Source: Limanda limanda (taxonomy: Eukaryota > Chordata > Actinopteri > Pleuronectiformes > Pleuronectidae). Taken from it: 64,000 bases of DNA. Of the stretch, positions 1 through 8,699 are shown piece by piece. The translations under genes and the position numbers were made by a program. The number at the start of each line of letters is the position of its first letter. Position 1 is the stretch's first letter. The DNA lies in NCBI RefSeq assembly GCF_963576545.1, contig NW_026870392.1:1-64000 (forward strand). Direction: 5' to 3'. The notes beneath the pieces were generated by a model. That model had not been told where the DNA came from and made no database searches. It saw only the letters and a program-made list of their open reading frames with translations.

Positions 1-2
1 AG

Positions 3-90
3 CTGGAAACGGGGAGATAAGCCTTTTTTGGAAGCAATGGTTAACATTTTGACTTTTTCATCACATATCAGCTCCAGTGTCAGAAAAGCG
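3..90 (+). repeat. Half-unit type A2 (88 bp)
   Basis: A2 differs from A1 by GCAATGGTTAACATTTTGAC in the middle, CACATATCAGCTCCAGTG in place of CACATGTCAGCCCAAGTG, and one base less. Its centre (AATGGTTAA) is closer to B1 than A1 is. Aligned without gaps to B1 (270-357), I count about 15 mismatches in 88 positions, about 83% identity. A2 is normally followed by B2, giving a 177-bp unit. A sub-variant lacking three bases (AGCTCGTGTCAG) appears only in the right third of the window. Confidence 0.92.
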
Positions 91-180
91 CTGGAAACAG
101 GGAGATCTGCCTTTTTTTGGAAGAAAAGGTTAAATTCTTGAATTTTTCATCCACACATCATCCCAAATGTCACTAAACAG
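91..180 (+). repeat. Half-unit type B2 (89 bp class, here 90 bp)
   Basis: B2 has GATCTGCC (creating AGATCT) where B1 has GATAAGCC, a T7 tract instead of T6, and GAAAAGGTTAAATTC instead of GAAATGGTTAAATTC. The usual length is 89 bp. This copy is 90 bp because of an extra C in CATCCACACATC near 150; the same insertion recurs near 16,995, 24,266 and 27,809, so it marks copies of one segment. Confidence 0.9.
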
Positions 181-192
181 CTGGAAACGGGG
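176..192 (+). other. CENP-B-box-like motif, half A
   Basis: The 17 bases AACAGCTGGAAACGGGG align without gaps to the mammalian CENP-B box YTTCGTTGGAARCGGGA with 11 matches, including ten in a row (TGGAAACGGG). Of the nine bases regarded as essential (nTTCGnnnnAnnCGGGn), six match: the last G of TTCG, the central A and all of CGGG. The 5' TTCG is degraded to ACAG. The motif recurs at the start of nearly every A half. Binding by a CENP-B-type protein is inference; a strict box is absent. Confidence 0.5.
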
Positions 193-264
193 AGATAAGC
201 CTTTTTTGGAAGCATTGATTAAGATTTCTGACTTTTTCATCACATGTCAGCCCAAGTGTCAGAA

Positions 265-281
265 AAGCGCTGGAAACAGGG
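265..281 (+). other. CENP-B-box-like motif, half B
   Basis: The 17 bases AAGCGCTGGAAACAGGG align to the CENP-B box with 11 matches. Here the CG of TTCG is kept (positions 4-5), TGGAAAC is intact, and CGGG reads CAGG, a CpG-to-CpA change. Six of the nine essential bases match. The motif recurs at the start of nearly every B half. Half A and half B have thus lost different ends of the same putative site. Confidence 0.45.
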
Positions 282-312
282 AGATAAGCCTTTTTTGGAA
301 GAAATGGTTAAA

Positions 313-320
313 TTCTTGAA
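313..320 (+). other. Heat-shock-element-like TTCnnGAA in half B
   Basis: Each B1 and B2 half contains TTCTTGAA, a tail-to-tail pair of the nGAAn units bound by heat-shock factors. B3 keeps it too (ATATTCTTGAAT). A1 and A2 lack it. A functional element normally needs three or more units, so this is a weak candidate site. It is reported because it is repeated hundreds of times in one orientation. Confidence 0.2.
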
Positions 321-3300
321 TTTTTCATCACACATCATCCCAAATGTCACTAAACAGCTGGAAACGGGGAGATAAGCCTTTTTTGGAAGCATTGATTAAG
401 ATTTCTATCTTTTTCATCACATGTCAGCCCAAGTGTCAGAAAAGCGCTGGAAACAGGGAGATAAACCTTTTTTGGAAGAAATGGTTAAATTCTTGAATTT
501 TTCATCACACATCATCCCAAATGTCACTAAACAGCTGGAAACGGGGAGATAAGCCTTTTTTGGAAGCAATGGTTAACATTTTGACTTTTTCATCACATAT
601 CAGCTCCAGTGTCAGAAAAGCGCTGGAAACAGGGAGATCTGCCTTTTTTTGGAAGAAAAGGTTAAATTCTTGAATTTTTCATCACACATCATCCCAAATG
701 TCACTAAACAGCTGGAAACGGGGAGATAAGCCTTTTTGGAAGCATTGATTAAGATTTCTGACTTTTTCATCACATGTCAGCCCAAGTGTCAGAAAAGCGC
801 TGGAAACAGGGAGATAAGCCTTTTTTGGAAGAAATGGTTAAATTCTTGAATTTTTCATCACACATCATCCCAAATGTCACTAAACAGCTGGAAACGGGGA
901 GATAAGCCCTTTTTTGGAAGCATTGATTAAGATTTCTATCTTTTTCATCACATGTCAGCCCAAGTGTCAGAAAAGCGCTGGAAACAGGGAGATAAACCTT
1001 TTTTGGAAGAAATGGTTAAATTCTTGAATTTTTCATCACACATCATCCCAAATGTCACTAAACAGCTGGAAACGGGGAGATAAGCCTTTTTTGGAAGCAA
1101 TGGTTAACATTTTGACTTTTTCATCACATATCAGCTCCAGTGTCAGAAAAGCGCTGGAAACAGGGAGATCTGCCTTTTTTTGGAAGAAAAGGTTAAATTC
1201 TTGAATTTTTCATCACACATCATCCCAAATGTCACTAAACAGCTGGAAACGGGGAGATAAGCCTTTTTTGGAAGCATTGATTAAGATTTCTGACTTTTTC
1301 ATCACATGTCAGCCCAAGTGTCAGAAAAGCGCTGGAAACAGGGAGATAAGCCTTTTTTGGAAGAAATGGTTAAATTCTTGAATTTTTCATCACACATCAT
1401 CCCAAATGTCACTAAACAGCTGGAAACGGGGAGATAAGCCTTTTTTGGAAGCAATGGTTAACATTTTGACTTTTTCATCACATATCAGCTCCAGTGTCAG
1501 AAAAGCGCTGGAAACAGGGAGATCTGCCTTTTTTTGGAAGAAAAGGTTAAATTCTTGAATTTTTCATCACACATAATCCCAAATGTCACTAAACAGCTGG
1601 AAACGGGGAGATAAGCCTTTTTTGGAAGCATTGATTAAGATTTCTGACTTTTTCATCACATGTCAGCCCAAGTGTCAGAAAAGCGCTGGAAACAGGGAGA
1701 TAAGCCTTTTTTGGAAGAAATGGTTAAATTCTTGAATTTTTCATCACACATCATCCCAAATGTCACTAAACAGCTGGAAACGGGGAGATCAGCCTTTTTT
1801 TGGAAGCATTGATTAAGATTTCTGACTTTTTCATCACATGTCAGCCCAAATGTCAAAAAAGCGCTGGAAACAGGGAGATCTGCCTTTTTTTGGAAGAAAA
1901 GGTTATTTTCTTGAATTTTTCATCACACATCATCCCAAATGTCACTAAACAGCTGGAAACGGGGAGATAAGCCTTTTTTGGAAGCAATGGTTAACATTTT
2001 GACTTTTTCATCACATATCAGCTCCAGTGTCAGAAAAGCGCTGGAAACAGGGAGATCTGCCTTTTTTTGGAAGAAAAGGTTAAATTCTTGAATTTTTCAT
2101 CACACATCATCCCAAATGTCACTAAACAGCTGGAAACGGGGAGATAAGCCTTTTTTGGAAGCATTGATTAAGACTTCTGACTTTTTCATCACATGTCAGC
2201 CCAAGTGTCAGAAAAGCGCTGGAAACAGGGAGATAAGCCTTTTTTGGAAGAAATGGTTAAATTCTTGAATTTTTCATCACACATCATCCCAAATGTCACT
2301 AAACAGCTGGAAACGGGGAGATCAGCCTTTTTTGGAAGCATTGATTAAGATTTCTGACTTTTTCATCACATGTCAACCCAAGTGTCAGAAAAGCGCTGGA
2401 AACAGGGAGATCTGCCTTTTTTTGGAAGAAAAGGTTATATTCTTGAATTTTTCATCACACATTATCCCAAATGTCACTAAACAGCTGGAAACGGGGAGAT
2501 AAGCCTTTTTTGGAAGCATTGATTAAGATTAATGACTTTTTCAACACATGTCAGCCCAAGTGTCAGAAAAGCGCTGGAAACAGGGAGATAAGCCTTTTTT
2601 GGAAGAAATGGTTAAATTCTTGAATTTTTCATCACACATCATCCCAAATGTCACTAAACAGCTGGAAACGGGGAGATAAGCCTTTTTTGGAAGCATTGAT
2701 TAAGATTTCTGACTTTTTCATCACATGTCAGCCCAAGTGTCAAAAAAGCGCTGGAAACAGGGAGATCTGCCTTTTTTTGGAAGAAAAGGTTATATTCTTG
2801 AATTTTTCATCACACATCATCCCAAATGTCACTAAACAGCTGGAAACGGGGAGATAAGCCTTTTTTGGAAGCAATGGTTAACATTTTGACTTTTTTATCA
2901 CATATCAGCTCCAGTGTCAGAAAAGCGCTGGAAACAGGGAGATCTGCCTTTTTTTGGAAGAAAAGGTTAAATTCTTGAATTTTTCATCACACATCATCCC
3001 AAATGTCACTAAACAGCTGGAAACGGGGAGATAAGGCTTTTTTTGGAAGCATTGATTAAGATTTCTGACGTTTTCATCACATGTCAGCCCAAGTGTCAGA
3101 AAAGCGCTGGAAACAGGGAGATAAGCCTTTTTTGGAAGAAAAGGTTAAATTCTTGAATTTTTCATCACACATCATCCCAAATGTCACTAAACAGCTGGAA
3201 ACGGGGAGATAAGCCTTTTTTGGAAGCAATGGTTAACATTTTGACTTTTTTATCACATATCAGCTCCAGTGTCAGAAAAGCGCTGGAAACAGGGAGATCT

Positions 3301-3548
3301 GCCTTTTTTTGGAAGAAAAGGTTAAATTCTTGAATTTTTCATCACACATCATCCCAAATGTCACTAAACAGCTGGAAACGGGCAGATAAGCCTTTTTTGG
3401 AAGCATTGATTAAGATTTCTGACTTTTTCATCACATGTCAGCCCAAGTGTCAGAAAAGCGCTGGAAACAGGGAGATAAGCCTTTTTTGGAAGAAATGGTT
3501 AAATTCTTGAATTTTTCATCACACATCATCCCAAATGTCACTAAACAG

Positions 3549-3726
3549 CTGGAAACGGGGAGATCAGCCTTTTTTGGAAGCATTGATTAAGATTTCTGAC
3601 TTTTTCATCACATGTCAGCCCAAGTGTCAGAAAAGCGCTGGAAACAGGGAGATCTGCCTTTTTTTGGAAGAAAAGGTTATATTCTTGAATTTTTCATCAC
3701 ACATCATCCCAAATGTCACTAAACAG
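3549..3726 (+). repeat. A1-B3 monomer (178 bp), the ORF-bearing unit type
   Basis: This unit has GATCAGCC in A1 and TATATTC in B3. With 14 bases upstream it gives a frame of 69 codons ending in TAA at the next unit boundary. Because 178 is not a multiple of three, the frame cannot continue through such units. Similar units, with either GATCAGCC or GATAAGCC, recur about sixty times. I treat the reading frame as a by-product of the repeat. Confidence 0.85.
3638..3726 (+). repeat. Half-unit type B3 (89 bp)
   Basis: B3 resembles B2 but reads GGTTATATTC or GGTTATTTTC instead of GGTTAAATTC. It usually follows A1, giving a 178-bp unit (here 3,549-3,726). Removing the TAA triplets of B1 and B2 in one frame is what opens the recurrent 69-codon reading frames. 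B3 is frequent left of about 35 kb and less frequent to the right. Confidence 0.9.
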
Positions 3727-4900
3727 CTGGAAACGGGGAGATAAGCCTTTTTTGGAAGCATTGATTAAGATTTCTGACTTTTTCATCACATGTCAGCCCA
3801 AGTGTCAGAAAAGCGCTGGAAACAGGGAGATAAGCCTTTTTTGGAAGAAATGGTTAAATTCTTGAATTTTTCATCACACATCATCCCAAATGTCACTAAA
3901 CAGCTGGAAACGGGGAGATAAGCCTTTTTTGGAAGCATTGATTAAGATTTCTGACTTTTTCATCACATGTCAGCCCAAGTGTCAAAAAACCGCTGGAAAC
4001 AGGTAGATCTGCCTTTTTTTGGAAGAAAAGGTTATTTTCTTGAATTTTTCATCACACATCATCCCAAATGTCACTAAACAGCTGGAAACGGGGAGATAAG
4101 CCTTTTTTGGAAGCAATGGTTAACATTTTGACTTTTTCATGACATATCAGCTCCAGTGTCAGAAAAGCGCTGGAAACAGGGAGATCTGCCGTTTTTTGGA
4201 AGAAAAGGTTAAATTCTTGAATTTTTCATCACACATCATCCCAAATGTCACTAAACAGCTGGAAACGGGGAGATAAGCCTTTTTTGGAAGCATTGATTAA
4301 GATTTCTGACTTTTTCATCACATGTCAGCCCAAGTGTCAGAAAAGCGCTGGAAACAGGGAGATAAGCCTTTTTTGGAAGAAATGGTTAAATTCTTGAATT
4401 TTTCATCACACATCATCCCAAATGTCACTAAACAGCTGGAAACGGGGAGATCAGCCTTTCTTGGAAGCATTGATTAAGATTTCTGACTTTTTCATCACAT
4501 GTCAGCCCAAGTGTCAGAAAAGCGCTGGAAACAGGGAGATCTGCCTTTTTTTGGAAGAAAAGGTTATATTCTTGAATTTTTCATCACACATCACCCCAAA
4601 TGTCACTAAACAGCTGGAAACGGGGAGATAAGCCTTTTTTGGAAGCATTGATTAAGATTTCTGACTTTTTCATCACATGTCAGCCCAAGTGTCAGAAAAG
4701 CGCTGGAAACAGGGAGATAAGCCTTTTTTGGAAGAAATGGTTAAATTCTTGAATTTTTCATTACACATCATCCCAAATGTCTCTAAACAGCTGGAAACGG
4801 GGAGATAAGCCTTTTTTGGAAGCATTGATCGAGATTTCTGACTTTTTCATCACATGTCAGCTCTAGTGTCAGAAAAGCGCTGGAAACAGGGAGATCTGCC
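3700..4900 (+). repeat. Segment duplicated at ~15.4-16.6 kb (shift 11,704 bp)
   Basis: Several rare variants occur in the same order and at a constant shift: GTCAAAAAACCGC with CAGGTAG (3,981 and 15,685), CATGACAT, GATCTGCCGT, and AGCATTGATCGAG (4,821 and 16,525), with GTCTCTAAACAG just before. The shift equals 66 units. A partial copy of its first part is also present near 14.38-15.1 kb, seven units before the second copy. Boundaries are approximate. Confidence 0.8.
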
Positions 4901-5199
4901 TTTTTTTGGAAGAAAAGGTTAAATTCTTGAATTTTTCATCACACATCATCCCAAATGTCACTAAACAGCTGGAAACGGGGAGATAAGCCTTTTTTGGAAG
5001 CAATGGTTAACATTTTGACTTTTTCATCACATATCAGCTCCAGTGTCAGAAAAGCGCTGGAAACAGGGAGATCTGCCTTTTTTTGGAAGAAAAGGTTAAA
5101 TTCTTGAATTTTTCATCACACATCATCCCAAATGTCACTTAACAGCTGGAAACGGGGAGATAAGCCTTTTTTGGAAGCATTGATTAAGATTTCTGACTT

Positions 5200-7271
5200 T
5201 TTCATCACATGTCAGCCCAAGTGTCAGAAAAGCGCTGGAAACAGGGAGATAAGCCTTTTTTGGAAGAAATGGTTAAATTCTTGAATTTTTCATCACACAT
5301 CATCCCAAATGTCACTAAACAGCTGGAAACGGGGAGATAAGCCTTTTTTGGAAGCATTGATTAAGATTTCTGACTTTTTCATCACATGTCGGCCAAAGTG
5401 TCAAAAAAGCGCTGGAAACAGGGAGATCTGCCTTTTTTTGGAAGAAAAGGTTATATTCTTGAATTTTTCATCACACATCATCCCAAATGTCACTAAACAG
5501 CTGGAAACGGGGAGATAAGCCTTTTTTGGAAGCAATGGTTAACATTTTGACTTTTTCATCACATATCAGCTCCAGTGTCAGAAAAGCGCTGGAAACAGGG
5601 AGATCTGCCTTTTTTTGGAAGAAAAGGTTAAATTCTTGAATTTTTCATCACACATCATCCCAAATGTCACTAAACAGCTGGAAACGGGGAGATAAGCCTT
5701 TTTTGGAAGCATTGATTAAGATTTCTGACTTTTTCATCACATGTCAGCCCAAGTGTCAGAAAAGCGCTGGAAACAGGGAGATAAGCCTTTTTTGGAAGAA
5801 ATGGTTAAATTCTTGAATTTTTCATCACACATCATCCCAAATGTCACTAAACAGCTGGAAACGGGGAGATCAGCCTTTTTTGGAAGCATTGATTAAGATT
5901 TCTGACTTTTTCATCACATGTCAGCCCAAATGTCAAAAAAGCGCTGGAAACAGGGAGATCTGCCTTTTTTTGGAAGAAAAGGTTATTTTCTTGAATTTTT
6001 CATCACACATCATCCCAAATGTCACTAAACAGCTGGAAACGGGGAGATAAGCCTTTTTTGGAAGCAATGGTTAACATTTTGACTTTTTCATCACATATCA
6101 GCTCCAGTGTCAGAAAAGCGCTGGAAACAGGGAGATCTGCCTTTTTTTGGAAGAAAAGGTTAAATTCTTGAATTTTTCATCACACATCATCCCAAATGTC
6201 ACTAAACAGCTGGAAACGGGGAGATAAGCCTTTTTTGGAAGCATTGATTAAGACTTCTGACTTTTTCATCACATGTCAGCCCAAGTGTCAGAAAAGCGCT
6301 GGAAACAGGGAGATCTGCCTTTTTTTGGAAGAAAAGGTTATATTCTTGAATTTTTCATCACACATTATCCCAAATGTCACTAAACAGCTGGAAACGGGGA
6401 GATAAGCCTTTTTTGGAAGCATTGATTAAGATTAATGACTTTTTCAACACATGTCAGCCCAAGTGTCAGAAAAGCGCTGGAAACAGGGAGATAAGCCTTT
6501 TTTGGAAGAAATGGTTAAATTCTTGAATTTTTCATCACACATCATCCCAAATGTCACTAAACAGCTGGAAACGGGGAGATAAGCCTTTTTTGGAAGCATT
6601 GATTAAGATTTCTGACTTTTTCATCACATGTCAGCCCAAGTGTCAGAAAAGCGCTGGAAACAGGGAGATAAGCCTTTTTTGGAAGAAAAGGTTAAATTCT
6701 TGAATGTTTCATCACACATCATCCCAAATGTCACTAAACAGCTGGAAACGGGGAGATAAGCCTTTTTTGGAAGCAATGGTTAACATTTTGAGTTTTTCAT
6801 CACATATCAGCTCCAGTGTCAGAAAAGCGCTGGAAACAGGGAGATCTACCTTTTTTTTGAAGAAAAGGTTAAATTCTTGAATTTTTCATCACACATCATC
6901 CCAAATGTCACTAAACAGCTGGAAACGGGGAGATAAGCCTATTTGGAAGCATTGATTAAGATTTCTGACTTTTTCATCACATGTCAGCCCAAGTGTCAGA
7001 AAAGCGCTGGAAACAGGGAGATAAGCCTTTTTTGGAAGAAAAGGTTAAATTCTTGAATTTTTCATCACACATCATCCCAAATGTCACTAAACAGCTGGAA
7101 ACGGGGAGATAAGCCTTTTTTGGAAGCATTGATTAAGATTTCTGACTTTTTCATCACATGTCAGCCCAAGTGTCAGAAAAGCGCTGGAAACAGGGAGATA
7201 AGCCTTTTTTGGAAAAAAAGGTTAAATTCTTGAATTTTTCCTCACACATCATCCCAAATGTCACTAAACAG
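5200..7271 (+). repeat. Segment duplicated at ~21.9-24.1 kb
   Basis: From GGCCAAAGTG (5,391 and 22,060) the shift is 16,669 bp. From the TTAATGAC variant onwards (6,421 and 23,267) it is 16,846 bp, exactly 177 bp more. The shared markers are AATGTTTCATC, GAGTTTTTC, TTTTTTTTGAAG, CCTATTTGG, GGAAAAAAAGG and TTTTCCTCAC, in the same order. The left copy has an A1 (GACTTCTGAC) fused to a B3 where the right copy has A1B1-A1B3, so exactly one unit was lost or gained in register. Confidence 0.82.
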
Positions 7272-8699
7272 CTGGAAACGGGGAGATAAGCCTTTTTTGG
7301 AAGCAATGGTTAACATTTTGACTTTTTCATCACATATCAGCTCCAGTGTCAGAAAAGCGCTGGAAACAGGGAGATCTGCCTTTTTTTGGAAGAAAAGGTT
7401 AAATTCTTGAATTTTTCCTCACACATCATCCCAAATGTCACTAAACAGCTGGAAACGGGGAGATAAGCCTTTTTTGGAAGCAATGGTTAACATTTTGACT
7501 TTTTCATCACATATCAGCTCCAGTGTCAGAAAAGCGCTGGAAACAGGGAGATCTGCCTTTTTTTGGAAGAAAAGGTTAAATTCTTGAATTTTTCATCACA
7601 CATCATCCCAAATGTCACTAAACAGCTGGAAACGGGGAGATAAGCCTTTTTTGGAAGCATTGATTAAGATTTCTGACTTTTTCATCACATGTCAGCCCAA
7701 GTGTCAGAAAAGCGCTGGAAACAGGGAGATAAGCCTTTTTTGGAAGAAATGGTTAAATTCTTGAATTTTTCATCACACATCATCCCAAATGTCACTAAAC
7801 AGCTGGAAACGGGGAGATAAGCCTTTTTTGGAAGCATTGATTAAGATTTCTATCTTTTTCATCACATGTCAGCCCAAGTGTCAGAAAAGCGCTGGAAACA
7901 GGGAGATAAACCTTTTTTGGAAGAAATGGTTAAATTCTTGAATTTTTCATCACACATCATCCCAAATGTCACTAAACAGCTGGAAACGGGGAGATAAGCC
8001 TTTTTTGGAAGCAATGGTTAACATTTTGACTTTTTCATCACATATCAGCTCCAGTGTCAGAAAAGCGCTGGAAACAGGGAGATCTGCCTTTTTTTGGAAG
8101 AAAAGGTTAAATTCTTGAATTTTTCATCACACATCATCCCAAATGTCACTAAACAGCTGGAAACGGGGAGATAAGCCTTTTTTGGAAGCATTGATTAAGA
8201 TTTCTGACTTTTTCATCACATGTCAGCCCAAGTGTCAGAAAAGCGCTGGAAACAGGGAGATAAGCCTTTTTTGGAAGAAATGGTTAAATTCTTGAATTTT
8301 TCATCACACATCATCCCAAATGTCACTAAACAGCTGGAAACGGGGAGATCAGCCTTTTTTGGAAGCATTGATTAAGATTTCTGACTTTTTCATCACATGT
8401 CAGCCCAAATGTCAAAAAAGCGCTGGAAACAGGGAGATCTGCCTTTTTTTGGAAGAAAAGGTTATTTTCTTGAATTTTTCATCACACATCATCCCAAATG
8501 TCACTAAACAGCTGGAAACGGGGAGATAAGCCTTTTTTGGAAGCAATGGTTAACATTTTGACTTTTTCATCACATATCAGCTCCAGTGTCAGAAAAGCGC
8601 TGGAAACAGGGAGATCTGCCTTTTTTGGAAGAAAAGGTTAAATTCTTGAATTTTTCATCACACATCATCCCAAATGTCACTAAACAGCTGGAAACGGGG

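Larger units (their letters stand above)
181..357 (+). repeat. Reference satellite monomer A1-B1 (177 bp)
   Basis: This is a clean copy of the most common unit type. Half-unit A1 spans 181-269 (89 bp) and half-unit B1 spans 270-357 (88 bp). Both halves open with CTGGAAAC, then GGGAGATAAGCC, a T6 tract and GGAAG; after that the sequences diverge. A1 carries GCATTGATTAAGATTTCTGAC and ends AAAAGCG; B1 carries GAAATGGTTAAATTC and ends CTAAACAG. The A/B junction forms AGCGCT and the B/A junction forms CAGCTG, so each six-base palindrome occurs about once per monomer. Other unit types in the array are recombinations of the same half-unit forms. Confidence 0.95.
3..1065 (+). repeat. Trimeric higher-order repeat, two copies (532 + 531 bp)
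   Basis: Copy 1 (3-534) is A2B2, A1B1, then A1B1 with TTTCTATC and AAACC variants. Copy 2 (535-1065) has the same order and the same private variants (CTATC near 935, GATAAACC near 990). Its unit lengths are 177, 176 and 178 because one T tract lost a T (712-887) and the next unit gained a base (888-1065). The trimer spacing of about 532 bp recurs widely, for example A1B3 units at 12,415, 12,947 and 13,479, at 19,511, 20,043 and 20,575, and at 21,992, 22,524 and 23,056. Confidence 0.85.

Noticed and set aside
176..192. A canonical, functional CENP-B box
   Set aside because: The essential TTCG is not complete in either half-unit type, so only a box-like or relic motif is claimed.
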